Positions 53,782-63,028 of a stretch of DNA of 64,000 nucleotides are shown one piece after another. The notes below the pieces were generated by a model. The model did no database searches. It was not told where the DNA came from and saw only the letters and a program-made list of their open reading frames with translations. Every line of letters begins with the position of its first letter. Position 1 is the first letter of the stretch. A program made the translations under genes and the position numbers. This DNA is from Fulvivirga sp. M361 (lineage in GTDB: Bacteria > Bacteroidota > Bacteroidia > Cytophagales > Cyclobacteriaceae): positions 1 to 64,000 of the forward strand of contig NZ_VKDC01000029.1 in NCBI RefSeq assembly GCF_007097395.1, given 5' to 3'.

Positions 53782-54930
53782 ATTCATTCAGCCTCTAAAC
53801 TTCCGGGCATAGGTACCAATATATTTACAGTCATGTCAAAACTGGCTGCTGATCATGGTGCGATTAACTTATCGCAGGGCTTTCCTGACTTTGAGGTTTC
53901 TCCTGAACTGATCGCTTTGGTGGATAACGCTATGAAACAAGGGCATAACCAATATGCTCCTATGGCAGGCCTTCCCTGGCTGAGGCAGGTAATCAGTAAG
54001 ATGACTGCTGATCGCTATGGTTATCAACCTAATGCAGAAACAGAGATTACGGTCACTTCCGGAGCTACAGAAGCCCTTTTTGGGAGTATAATGGCGTTAC
54101 TTCACCCCGGAGAAGAGGTGATACTATTTGACCCTTCTTACGACAGCTATGATCCGGTCATTCGTTTAGCAGGAGGTATACCTGTTCATCTGAATTTAAC
54201 CTATCCGGATTTTCGGATTGACTGGCAGCAGGTTCGGGATACTATTTCAGGTAAAACCCGTCTGATCATCATTAACACACCTCATAATCCAACGGGAAGT
54301 ACATTACCGGAAGAAGATATGATAGTCTTACAAGGACTGGCTGAAGAACATAACCTTCTTGTGATCAGCGATGAGGTTTATGAACATATTATTTTTGATG
54401 AGAAAACACATCAAAGTGTATTGAAGTTTGAAGCGATGAGGAAGCGAAGTGTGGCTATTTCTTCTTTTGGAAAAACATTTCACGCCACAGGTTGGAAAGT
54501 AGGCTACCTGGTAGCCTCTGAGGCGTTGACTGCTGAGATAAGAAAGATACACCAATTCGTTACGTTCAGTGTAAGTACTCCTGTTCAGCATGCATTGGGG
54601 CAATACTTACAACATAAAAAGAATTATGATAGCCTTGCGAGGTTTTATGAGCAGAAAAGGGATTCCTTTCTGGCATTACTTGAGGAGGCTGACTGGAGGC
54701 CTTTGGTTAGCTCAGGAACCTATTTTCAATTGCTCTCCTATGATGGGATGAATGATAAAGGTGATCAGGAGATGGCAGAATATTTAACCAGAAAGTATGG
54801 ACTGGCCTCTATTCCTATTTCCGTATTTTATCACGATAATACAGATCATAAATTGCTACGTTTTTGTTTTGCCAAACAAGAAGAAACACTTATTAAAGCC
54901 GCAGAGATATTATGCAGGATCAGGATCTGA
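53782..54930 (+). CDS. Methionine-type PLP aminotransferase; start codon unclear
   Basis: Class-I aminotransferase: INLSQGFPDFEVSP, NTPHNPTGS, the PLP lysine in SSFGKTFHATGWKVGY, and RFCFAKQEETL. ATG 53833 gives MSKLAADHG, but in-frame upstream codons encode SKLPGIGTNIFTV, the normal family N-terminus. Between the upstream TGA (about 53747) and 53833 there is no ATG, GTG or TTG; ATT at 53782 (chosen here) restores a full-length 382-residue protein. It overlaps the omega-amidase by 19 nt; the pair fits a glutamine transaminase/omega-amidase methionine salvage route. Confidence 0.85.
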   Translation: MHSASKLPGIGTNIFTVMSKLAADHGAINLSQGFPDFEVSPELIALVDNAMKQGHNQYAPMAGLPWLRQVISKMTADRYGYQPNAETEITVTSGATEALFGSIMALLHPGEEVILFDPSYDSYDPVIRLAGGIPVHLNLTYPDFRIDWQQVRDTISGKTRLIIINTPHNPTGSTLPEEDMIVLQGLAEEHNLLVISDEVYEHIIFDEKTHQSVLKFEAMRKRSVAISSFGKTFHATGWKVGYLVASEALTAEIRKIHQFVTFSVSTPVQHALGQYLQHKKNYDSLARFYEQKRDSFLALLEEADWRPLVSSGTYFQLLSYDGMNDKGDQEMAEYLTRKYGLASIPISVFYHDNTDHKLLRFCFAKQEETLIKAAEILCRIRI

Positions 54931-55715
54931 ACGTCACATTAATACAAACACGTCTTCACTGGCAAAATATAGGAGCTAACCTGGCCATGCTGGAGGAAAA
55001 GATATGGCAAATAGAGGGAGGTACAGACTTAATAGTGCTCCCGGAAATGTTCAATACAGGTTTTTCGATGGAAGTTGAACAGTTGTCTGAGCCTATGAAT
55101 TTGACGACGTTTAAATGGATGAAGCAAATGGCAGCCCAAACCAAGGCAGTGGTGACAGGCAGTTTCATAGTGCGGGACAAAGACCAATATTACAACCGGC
55201 TTATCTGGATGCAGCCGGATGGCGAGTTCCAGGTGTATGATAAGCGCCATTTATTTCGTATGGCGAAGGAGGATGAGCAGTTCAATTCAGGCCAGCAACG
55301 GGTAGTATGCGAATGGAAGGGCTGGAAAGTATGTCCTTTGATTTGTTATGACTTGAGATTTCCGGTCTGGAGTCGCAATTTTTCTTCGGATGCTGCAAAC
55401 CCGTTGGAATATGATGTATTGATCTATGTAGCCAATTGGCCTGCCGCCCGTGTGAATGCCTGGGATACTTTACTCAAGGCAAGAGCGCTTGAAAACCTCT
55501 GTTTTACTGTAGGAGTAAACCGTGTGGGTGAAGACGGAAACAACATAGCTTACAACGGTTATTCTCAAGTGGTAGATCCCAAAGGCAACGATTTATGTAA
55601 TTTTCAAGAGGTGGAGGTAGTACATACGGTATCCTTATCAAAGAATTACCTGACGCGTTTTCGCGAGAAATTCCCCACCTATCTGGATGCGGATAAGTTC
55701 AAAATAATGCCTTGA
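54912..55715 (+). CDS. Omega-amidase, nitrilase superfamily
   Basis: 267 residues with the Glu-Lys-Cys triad: LPEMFNTGF (Glu), YDKRHLF (Lys) and CYDLRFP (Cys). It resembles YafV/NIT2-type amidases that hydrolyse alpha-ketoglutaramate and similar 2-oxo-acid amides. It is overlapped with the aminotransferase, which would produce its substrate. Confidence 0.85.
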   Translation: MQDQDLNVTLIQTRLHWQNIGANLAMLEEKIWQIEGGTDLIVLPEMFNTGFSMEVEQLSEPMNLTTFKWMKQMAAQTKAVVTGSFIVRDKDQYYNRLIWMQPDGEFQVYDKRHLFRMAKEDEQFNSGQQRVVCEWKGWKVCPLICYDLRFPVWSRNFSSDAANPLEYDVLIYVANWPAARVNAWDTLLKARALENLCFTVGVNRVGEDGNNIAYNGYSQVVDPKGNDLCNFQEVEVVHTVSLSKNYLTRFREKFPTYLDADKFKIMP

Positions 55716-55803
55716 TCTTTACTATTGTTATGTCAGCATTGTCTTTGATTTTCAATCATCATTGATGATCAAAATAACGGGAAGTTCTCGACCGGTCAGC
55801 AAT

Positions 55804-55843
55804 AGGCAGTAGGCAAAAATGTCATAAAACTTTACCTGCTGCC
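55804..55843. repeat. Second GGCAGTAGG dispersed repeat unit
   Basis: GGCAGTAGGCAAAA followed by CCTGCTGCC about 20 nt on, which pairs with the first arm with one wobble. Same family as 41368-41425. Confidence 0.5.
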
Positions 55844-55850
55844 TGCTTAT

Positions 55851-56246
55851 TTAATTATTAGCATAATCCTGATCTAGAAAAGCAGACGTTCTGTGCCGGA
55901 CCTCTGTGTCATTCAAGTCTCTGTATACCTCACTATCCCGGAACATACCTAACATTTTATCCAGCATAGGATGTGAACCATTATAGATGAGTAATTTTTG
56001 ACGTTTATTGCGGACCAGTACATTCAGTAACTTCAATACACTGCCTAGCTTGCTGTTAGGAGAGGAAGAGGTAATAAAAACTACGACCTTCTCAGCCTGA
56101 TCAACGGCTTGAATGGCTGTATTCGTTACCAGGTCATCAGAGTAGTTATCCAGGTCAAAACAGGAGATATTTTTTTCTACCGGGAGGGGAGGGTTAAATG
56201 CTAACCGATCTTCTACAATATGAAGTGAAAGAAAAAGCTTTATCAT
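55851..56246 (-). CDS. Hypothetical protein downstream of the FG-GAP gene
   Basis: 131 residues, no signal peptide. The middle (AVDQAEKVVVFITSSSPNSK, then LLNVLVRNKRQKLLIYNG) has alternating strand and helix with a Rossmann-like rhythm. Not assigned to a family. It overlaps the FG-GAP gene by 4 nt (ATGA), so it is co-translated with it. Confidence 0.55.
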   Translation of the reverse strand: MIKLFLSLHIVEDRLAFNPPLPVEKNISCFDLDNYSDDLVTNTAIQAVDQAEKVVVFITSSSPNSKLGSVLKLLNVLVRNKRQKLLIYNGSHPMLDKMLGMFRDSEVYRDLNDTEVRHRTSAFLDQDYANN

Positions 56247-58459
56247 TTGTCCACTATGAATCGAAATGAGCCGCCATCACTGGTGACCAGGATATACAGT
56301 CCATCAGATAACTGTTTTATGGACAGACGGTTTTGTTGCTCTGCCTGGAGTGAGATATTTTCCATAACCACTTGTCCGGTCAATGAGACTACGAAGGCAC
56401 TTACATTTGCCCGTGACACGATGGTCACCACATCTTTGTTAATCACCGGGTTTGGAAAGATCCTGACCGTTTCTCCCGGCAGGGGTTCTAAGCTGGCCCC
56501 GGTATTTCTTAATAACACTAGCCCACCCTGTCCTGTACCAAGTACTACGGCTGGTTTGTCTTCGTTGAAGATGTTAGCAACTCTGGGAATAAGTTTAGTG
56601 CCAAAATTTAAAAGCGTAGGCTCCTGGCCTTCCTGTTCTTGAATTACCAGAGGTACTCCATCCAGCGGGTTTTCCAGGTTAGAAAGAAAGTCCGCGTAAT
56701 AATTGAGATTACCCCGGCCGTCTCCGATCACCATGTCCAATGTGCCGTCCCCATCCAGGTCGCCAAAATCTACCGAAGCATCTATGGTGAAAGGACTTAC
56801 TTCCCGGTTATAAAATGTTTGATCTTCTAATATGAAATTTGGAGATTCAAATGTACCGGCATTTCTATAATATTCTAATCTACCGGTTCCTCTTCCGATC
56901 AGTAAGTCTTTTTCACCGTCTTTGTCAATGTCTATTACGTTGACATTTTCACCTATTAACCCTGAGCCAATGGAAAAAAGGAACCCGATTCCCTGATTGA
57001 GGTCTAAATCCAACCCAGTCTCAGATCTATTTAGCAGATAGAGTAATGACGTGGTGCCACTGGATAAGCTGGTCGCACTGAACACAAGGTCTGTTCGCCC
57101 ATCGTTATTGAGATCGGCAAAATTCGGTTTGAGGTTACGATAGTTCAGCGCCGAAAGGAATAGAAAATCTTCATTGATCAGTTCAAAAGATGGAGCATCC
57201 GCCCGCCCGGTATTTTCAAAAAGTCTTAAGGTGGAACGAAACCCCTGGGTTGGGTCTGAGTTATTGCCTATGAACAAGTCCAGGTCACCGTCACCGTCAT
57301 AGTCAAAAAAAGTCGGCGCTGCATTTTCGCCGAAATCAAGCATCTCACCCTGAAGAAAATCCCTTTGGATGAATTGAAAGTCCGGATTTGTATTGGTGCC
57401 GGTATTTTTATAAAACCAATTGGAGTTAGCGAAATCAATGCTACTGCCAATATTGGCCGGAACGTTAGGAGAAACCAGTATATCTTTGATGCCATCAAAA
57501 TCGAGGTCTTCGAAATAGGACGCAGGGAACATAATAGGCAGTGCCGGATTCGTGCTATTTGGGAAGTTGACGGAAACGGATACCATCTCTGCGTTGGAAG
57601 CGGTTCCTCCATTGAATACCGCTGCAAGTCCAAAACAGGTTTCTTCTCCGAGTACAGCATCGTGGTCTCCGTCATTGTCCAGGTCTAATGTAAGCAATGC
57701 TTTCCCTCCCTGGTGTTGAATACGGCCTCCTATAGGAGCACAATCTGCTCCGTTCAGGGCAATATCATCACACAGGCATTGTTCAAAATCACCCCAGGCT
57801 TGTGTATCTCTTTCCAGTTGTAATGAGTCACAGGTGCCTGTTCGCTCCATAGACAGGTTTTTATGAAATTCTACGGTAGAAGCCCCGGAAAATCTGAAAC
57901 TTAATACATCCAGATCACCGTCACCGTCTACATCAGTAATGGATGGAATGTCCGAAGCATTCATTTGGAGATTAAGGGGGATGTCCGAGAAACCTTTGGT
58001 CAACAAAGGGGATTGAGGCCCCCTGTCATTGAAAAGCCGCCATTTCAAGCCCTCATCGTCACTAACGTTGGTATACACACGAATACCCAACGGATCACTT
58101 GTGAAAATGTCTTTTAAGCCATCACAATTGAAATCCCGGAGTAATATCCAACTTCGTATATCCTCGGGAAACAGGCTGGCATAATACGGAGCGTAAGTAT
58201 AATTGTCGTTCTCATTGATGAAAATATGTATTTTCCCGGAGGTACGCTCGAAAACCATGAGATCTTCTACCTTATCACCGTTTACATCCAGCGTACTATA
58301 CTGGCTGGAATTTAACCCTCCGACCCAGGGGAATTTAAATAATGTTTTATCTAAACGTTTAACGCTTACGGACTGATCCAGTTGATACACCTGTGCCAGC
58401 GTCAGAGTAGGAAAAGAAATGATCAAAAAGCACCACCAGAAGATGTGTCGGTATATCAT
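56243..58459 (-). CDS. Secreted FG-GAP/VCBS repeat protein with T9SS signal
   Basis: 738 residues. Signal peptide (IFWWCFLIISFPTLTLAQ). About nine FG-GAP-type units carry calcium-binding DxDxDGxxD loops (DVDGDGDLDVLSF, DYDGDGDLDLFIG, DLNNDGRTDLVFS, DIDKDGEKDLLIG, DLDGDGTLDMVIG), giving a beta-propeller. A C-terminal T9SS sorting domain starts RIFPNPVINKDVV. It is a surface or secreted protein, perhaps for adhesion. Confidence 0.85.
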   Translation of the reverse strand: MIYRHIFWWCFLIISFPTLTLAQVYQLDQSVSVKRLDKTLFKFPWVGGLNSSQYSTLDVNGDKVEDLMVFERTSGKIHIFINENDNYTYAPYYASLFPEDIRSWILLRDFNCDGLKDIFTSDPLGIRVYTNVSDDEGLKWRLFNDRGPQSPLLTKGFSDIPLNLQMNASDIPSITDVDGDGDLDVLSFRFSGASTVEFHKNLSMERTGTCDSLQLERDTQAWGDFEQCLCDDIALNGADCAPIGGRIQHQGGKALLTLDLDNDGDHDAVLGEETCFGLAAVFNGGTASNAEMVSVSVNFPNSTNPALPIMFPASYFEDLDFDGIKDILVSPNVPANIGSSIDFANSNWFYKNTGTNTNPDFQFIQRDFLQGEMLDFGENAAPTFFDYDGDGDLDLFIGNNSDPTQGFRSTLRLFENTGRADAPSFELINEDFLFLSALNYRNLKPNFADLNNDGRTDLVFSATSLSSGTTSLLYLLNRSETGLDLDLNQGIGFLFSIGSGLIGENVNVIDIDKDGEKDLLIGRGTGRLEYYRNAGTFESPNFILEDQTFYNREVSPFTIDASVDFGDLDGDGTLDMVIGDGRGNLNYYADFLSNLENPLDGVPLVIQEQEGQEPTLLNFGTKLIPRVANIFNEDKPAVVLGTGQGGLVLLRNTGASLEPLPGETVRIFPNPVINKDVVTIVSRANVSAFVVSLTGQVVMENISLQAEQQNRLSIKQLSDGLYILVTSDGGSFRFIVDK

Positions 58460-58597
58460 ACAAATTAAAATATCCTAATGTAACGAAGTGAATGCTATGG
58501 AGGTTCATGAAAGTACTATCTTTTTGCTACTTATGGATGTCATCTGTGTTATTATTATTGAAAGGAAGATATTATCCGAATATTTGACGGGTTGGCA

Positions 58598-58605
58598 TAT
58601 CTTTG
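58598..58605 (+). promoter_or_regulatory. -7 box TATCTTTG upstream of murF
   Basis: Exact TAnnTTTG match 19 nt before the murF start codon. Confidence 0.5.
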
Positions 58606-58624
58606 TTTGAGAACATTATATCTT

Positions 58625-59905
58625 ATGATAGCTGCACTATACCAACATTTCCTTGATCACCCGGAGGTTTGTACGGATACCAGAAGGATTGCCAAAGGGT
58701 CTGTTTTCTTCGCTTTAAAAGGCCCCAATTTTGATGCTAATGCGTTTGCTGCTGAAGCTTTATACAAGGGGGCTGCCCTGGCTGTGGTAGATGATCCGTC
58801 CGTCGTGAAAGATGACAGGTATTTTCTGGTGGAAGACGTGCTTAAAGCGCTGCAGGATCTGGCAAGGCACCACAGGGATCAATTAAAAATACCGGTAATC
58901 GGGTTGACAGGCTCCAATGGAAAAACAACTACCAAAGAACTCATAAATGTTGTGCTTTCTACGCGGTACCTTACCGTGGCCACCCATGGTAATTTAAATA
59001 ACCATATAGGTGTACCACTGACCATTCTTTCTATTAAGCCTGAGCATGAAATGGCTATTGTAGAAATGGGCGCTAATCATGTGGGCGAAATTGCATTATT
59101 AAGTTCTATTGCCAAACCCAGTCACGGATTGATCACTAATATTGGGAAGGCCCACCTGGAGGGATTTGGGGGGATTGAGGGGGTGATCAGAGGTAAAAGT
59201 GAGCTGTATCAACACCTGATACAATGTAATGGAGTAGTATGGATCAACTCACATAGCCATGAGCTTTCTAACATGGCCAAACGCTTTGAAGCTCCGTTGA
59301 TGTATCCCGATAATGGAGATTATTACCATTGCGAACTGGTAGGTGTGGAGCCCTTCCTCAAAGTGAAAAACGAAGAAGGTGACTTGATCCAAACACAGCT
59401 TACCGGTAAATACAATTTTGACAATATTGCTTCAGCTATGGCGATAGGGAAGTATTTTGAGGTTACTCCTGCAGCTATGGCTACCGCTATTGCCAACTAT
59501 TCACCTCAGAATATGAGGTCGCAGATTATCGAGCGCGGGAGTAATACGATTATTCTGGATGCATACAATGCCAATCCTGATTCGATGGCCGCTGCATTGG
59601 AAAATTTGTCATTGCAAAATGCACAAAGGAAAGTGGTTGTACTTGGCGATATGATGGAACTGGGTGAAGACTGTGATAAAGAGCACCGAAATCTTGGGCA
59701 TATACTTAATGATATGAAACCAGATACTGTTTTCCTGTGTGGTGAATTTGTAAGGATCACGCATGAAGAGGTAGCGGATAGTTTTTACTTTAATGACAGG
59801 AAGGGGTTAATGGAGCATTTACAAACTCATCCGATAAAGGACAGCCTGATACTTATTAAGGCTTCACGCAGTATTGGGTTGGAACAGGTGGTGGATCATC
59901 TTTAA
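58625..59905 (+). CDS. murF: UDP-MurNAc-tripeptide--D-Ala-D-Ala ligase MurF
   Basis: 426 residues from ATG 58625, giving the normal MurF start LYQHFLDHPEVCTDTRRI; a TTG at 58592 is upstream. The ATP site is GLTGSNGKTTTKE, with HGNLNNHIGVPLT, EMGANHVGEI and NYSPQNMRSQ. It adds D-Ala-D-Ala in peptidoglycan synthesis. Single gene. Confidence 0.94.
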   Translation: MIAALYQHFLDHPEVCTDTRRIAKGSVFFALKGPNFDANAFAAEALYKGAALAVVDDPSVVKDDRYFLVEDVLKALQDLARHHRDQLKIPVIGLTGSNGKTTTKELINVVLSTRYLTVATHGNLNNHIGVPLTILSIKPEHEMAIVEMGANHVGEIALLSSIAKPSHGLITNIGKAHLEGFGGIEGVIRGKSELYQHLIQCNGVVWINSHSHELSNMAKRFEAPLMYPDNGDYYHCELVGVEPFLKVKNEEGDLIQTQLTGKYNFDNIASAMAIGKYFEVTPAAMATAIANYSPQNMRSQIIERGSNTIILDAYNANPDSMAAALENLSLQNAQRKVVVLGDMMELGEDCDKEHRNLGHILNDMKPDTVFLCGEFVRITHEEVADSFYFNDRKGLMEHLQTHPIKDSLILIKASRSIGLEQVVDHL

Positions 59906-60001
59906 TCTTATTTCCGCCATAGGGCTAAGACTAAGACACCCTATTATTTCCGATAAATCAATCACTTTTGATCGTACGATCGGTTTTTGCTATGCCACTA
60001 A

Positions 60002-60087
60002 GTTACACAAAGCCTCACCGAGTTACACAAAGACGGTGTCTCCTCACTTTGTGAACCTTTGTGCTACTTTGCGAGGCTTTGTGTAAC
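60002..60087. repeat. Inverted repeat GTTACACAAAGCCTC
   Basis: A perfect 15-bp inverted repeat (60002-60016 and 60073-60087) with further TTACACAAAG and CTTTGTGAAC units between. It is a large non-coding hairpin lying after murF, and may be a terminator-like or mobile repeat. Confidence 0.6.
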
Positions 60088-60164
60088 AACCTTATCAGGC
60101 CCGGGTAAGATTGTAGAAAAACAGCCCGCCGATTGATTGTACGGTAGAAAGTATGGTGCAAGGG

Positions 60165-60620
60165 TTAGTTGATCTGCTCGTTTATAATAGTCAAAGTACG
60201 CCCGGTCAAAATCGTTTTGTATTTTCTGAGAGGGATCACTGCAGGGCCTCTTGACGGGAATACATCCGGTAAATTAAAGATAGACCCGCAAGTAGCATCT
60301 CTCAGTAAGATAGGATTATTCTTATCCACAAAAACAGATGAACCCGCTTCGAAGGGGAGATAAGTGCAATTTTGTTCTATGGCATGATAAGTAGAAGCGT
60401 TTTCCCGGTAAATAATAATGCCTGCCACTCCATTGGCAATACTTTCATAGCCCCCGTCACTTGCCAGGTCCCGGTATTGGGGTAAATTCAGATCAATAAT
60501 GATCTCATTAAAGGTAGCCGGCGGTAATTGGTCCTGCTGTAGGTTATCACTGCATGCTGTAGCAACGATGAAAATCGATAAGAAATATACCACACGTCTC
60601 ATTATGCGCTTCATACTCAT
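60165..60620 (-). CDS. Lipoprotein with Rieske-like fold lacking ligands
   Basis: 151 residues. Lipoprotein signal ending VATAC near residue 23. The mature part reads like a Rieske-type domain (GIIIYRENASTYHAIEQNC, CGSIFNL, then PLRKYKTILTGRTLTI), but the His of both CxH and CxxH pairs is missing, so no Fe-S cluster is expected. It follows pheS by 67 bp. Confidence 0.6.
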   Translation of the reverse strand: MSMKRIMRRVVYFLSIFIVATACSDNLQQDQLPPATFNEIIIDLNLPQYRDLASDGGYESIANGVAGIIIYRENASTYHAIEQNCTYLPFEAGSSVFVDKNNPILLRDATCGSIFNLPDVFPSRGPAVIPLRKYKTILTGRTLTIINEQIN

Positions 60621-60687
60621 TGATCATTTAATGGCCTTTAGGTGGTCTTTTGATATACCACATATGCATAACGTTTTGAGCCCTGAC

Positions 60688-61713
60688 TTAGTGCAGTGTT
60701 CTGAACTGCTTGAGGAAACGAACGTCATTTTCTGTGTATAAACGGAGGTCATTAACCCTGAATTTCAATTGGGTGATCCTTTCAATACCCATTCCAAAGG
60801 CAAAACCTGTATATTCTTCAGGATCGATACCGCAGTTCGACAACACGTTGGGGTCCACCATGCCTGAGCCTGCTATCTCCACCCAACCGGTATATTTACA
60901 AAGCTGACAGCCGTCCCCATGGCATATCTGACAAGAAATATCTATTTCCGCGCTAGGCTCGGTAAAAGGGAAGTAAGAAGGGCGATACCTGACTTTAGTC
61001 TCTTTCCCGAACATCTCCTTTGCAAAATGATACAATGTTTGTTTCAGGTCAACAAAACTTACATTTTTATCAATATACAGTCCTTCTACCTGGTGGAACA
61101 CACAGTGCGCCCGGGCAGATATTGCCTCATTTCTAAACACCCTCCCCGGCATAATGGAGCGTATCGGCGGTTTTTGCTTTAGCATTAACCGTGTCTGAAC
61201 ATTTGATGTATGGGTGCGAAGCAAAATGTCCGGGTCTCTTTCAATAAAAAAAGTATCCTGCATCTCCCTGGCAGGGTGGTTTTCAGGGAAATTGAGGGCC
61301 GTAAAGTTATGCCAGTCATCTTCGATCTCAGGCCCGTCTGCCACGTTGAAGCCGATACGTTCAAATACCTCTATGATCTGGTACCGTACGTAGTTTAGTG
61401 GGTGCATACTTCCCGGTTCCCCATCAGCCGGTGGCAAGGTCAGGTCCACATGCTCAGAAGATTCAACAGAATTAGTGGAATTCGCAGAAACGATCAACTC
61501 CTGAAATTTTACCTGGGCTGCCTGTTTCAACTCATTCATCTTTATTCCAAAATCTTTTTTCTGTTCATTTGGAATATTTTTAAGCTCCTGGAATAATGCT
61601 CCAATGACGCTTTTCTTGCTGATGAATTTCAGTCTGTATTCTTCCAGTTCAGCCTGATTAACAGCCGATGCATTGGTAATTTCCGCTAATATTGAATCTA
61701 CTTTGTCCTGCAT
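60688..61713 (-). CDS. pheS: Phenylalanine--tRNA ligase alpha subunit
   Basis: 341 residues. An N-terminal coiled coil (about 1-85) and class-II motifs: HPLNYVRYQIIEVF, FRNEAISARAHCVFHQVEG (motif 2) and GFAFGMGIERITQLKF (motif 3). It starts 1 bp after the cysN stop, probably sharing its transcript. pheT is not in the window. Confidence 0.95.
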   Translation of the reverse strand: MQDKVDSILAEITNASAVNQAELEEYRLKFISKKSVIGALFQELKNIPNEQKKDFGIKMNELKQAAQVKFQELIVSANSTNSVESSEHVDLTLPPADGEPGSMHPLNYVRYQIIEVFERIGFNVADGPEIEDDWHNFTALNFPENHPAREMQDTFFIERDPDILLRTHTSNVQTRLMLKQKPPIRSIMPGRVFRNEAISARAHCVFHQVEGLYIDKNVSFVDLKQTLYHFAKEMFGKETKVRYRPSYFPFTEPSAEIDISCQICHGDGCQLCKYTGWVEIAGSGMVDPNVLSNCGIDPEEYTGFAFGMGIERITQLKFRVNDLRLYTENDVRFLKQFRTLH

Positions 61714-61714
61714 A

Positions 61715-63001
61715 TCAGATGATCATCCCTGCTGCGACCGTTTCATTCGTTCCTTCATCGATGAGGATAACACTACCTGTTACCCTGTTACGACTGTAAC
61801 GGTCGTAGAATAAGGGCTTGGTGGTTCTTAAGGTTACTCTTGCAATATCGTTCATTTTGATGTTTTTATCATCCTCAATACGATGCAAAGTATTAATGTC
61901 TACCTTATAGTGGATATTTTTGACCAGGCAGCGTGCTTCATTGGTAGTATGTCTGAGCCCGTACTTTCCATTAGCCAATAAAGCCTGATCGCTCATCCAG
62001 CATATCATAATGTCTACATCCTGGTCTACATGAGGGCGATTATTATCACGTACGATCATATCTCCACGGCTGATATCTATATCATCTTCCAGCTGTATGG
62101 TCACAGACATCGGAGCGAATGCTTCTTCCAGTTTTTCTTCAAATGATTCAATGGTTTTGATCTTACTTGAAAACCCGGATGGTAAAACCACTACATCATC
62201 TCCTGGCTTGAAAACGCCCCCGGCTATCCTTCCCGCATACCCTCTGAAATCATGGTATTGATCGGATTGCGGACGGATCACGTACTGCACCGGAAAACGA
62301 CAATCAATATGGTTATGGTCACTTCCGATGTGGATGTTTTCCAACATGTAGAGCAATGTACCCCCCTTGTACCAGGGCATATCTTGCGATTCATTGACCA
62401 CATTATCACCTTTTAAGGCACTTATCGGCGCAAAACGAATGTCTTTTACATCCAGCTTCGAAGAAAATGCTTCTATATCGTCTTTGATCTTATTATAGGC
62501 AGCCTCATCGTAATCTATCAGGTCCATTTTATTGATACAAAAGACTACGTGAGGAATACCAAGCAGGGCGGCAATGAAAGTGTGCCGGTAGGTCTGTTCC
62601 TGTACACCTTTGCGTGCATCTACAAGAATAAGCGCCAGGTTAGCGGTAGAAGCCCCTGTCACCATGTTTCTTGTATACTGGATATGCCCCGGGGTGTCAG
62701 CAATAATGAATTTCCGTTTTGGAGTAGCAAAATAGCGGTAAGCTACATCTATGGTAATACCTTGCTCTCTTTCCGCTCGTAATCCATCGGTAAGTAGCGC
62801 CAGGTTGACGTGTTCATCCCCTTTACGTTTACTGGATTCTTCTATCGCTTCGTACTGATCTTCAAATATGGACTTAGAGTCATATAGCAGACGCCCTATC
62901 AATGTACTTTTACCATCGTCTACACTACCTGCTGTAGTGAAGCGGAGTAATTCCATGTCCAGGTAACCATCGGGAGCTGCGTTCTCTTCTTGTGTTGACA
63001 T
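61715..63001 (-). CDS. cysN: Sulfate adenylyltransferase subunit CysN
   Basis: 428 residues, EF-Tu-like GTPase: GSVDDGKSTLIGRLLYDSK (G1), EQGITIDVAYRYF, DTPGH and NKMDL. With CysD it activates sulfate to APS. No APS kinase (CysC) fusion is present, and the length fits CysN alone. 27 bp after cysD. Confidence 0.95.
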   Translation of the reverse strand: MSTQEENAAPDGYLDMELLRFTTAGSVDDGKSTLIGRLLYDSKSIFEDQYEAIEESSKRKGDEHVNLALLTDGLRAEREQGITIDVAYRYFATPKRKFIIADTPGHIQYTRNMVTGASTANLALILVDARKGVQEQTYRHTFIAALLGIPHVVFCINKMDLIDYDEAAYNKIKDDIEAFSSKLDVKDIRFAPISALKGDNVVNESQDMPWYKGGTLLYMLENIHIGSDHNHIDCRFPVQYVIRPQSDQYHDFRGYAGRIAGGVFKPGDDVVVLPSGFSSKIKTIESFEEKLEEAFAPMSVTIQLEDDIDISRGDMIVRDNNRPHVDQDVDIMICWMSDQALLANGKYGLRHTTNEARCLVKNIHYKVDINTLHRIEDDKNIKMNDIARVTLRTTKPLFYDRYSRNRVTGSVILIDEGTNETVAAGMII

Positions 63002-63028
63002 TTTATATGTAGTTGTACTGACCTAATT

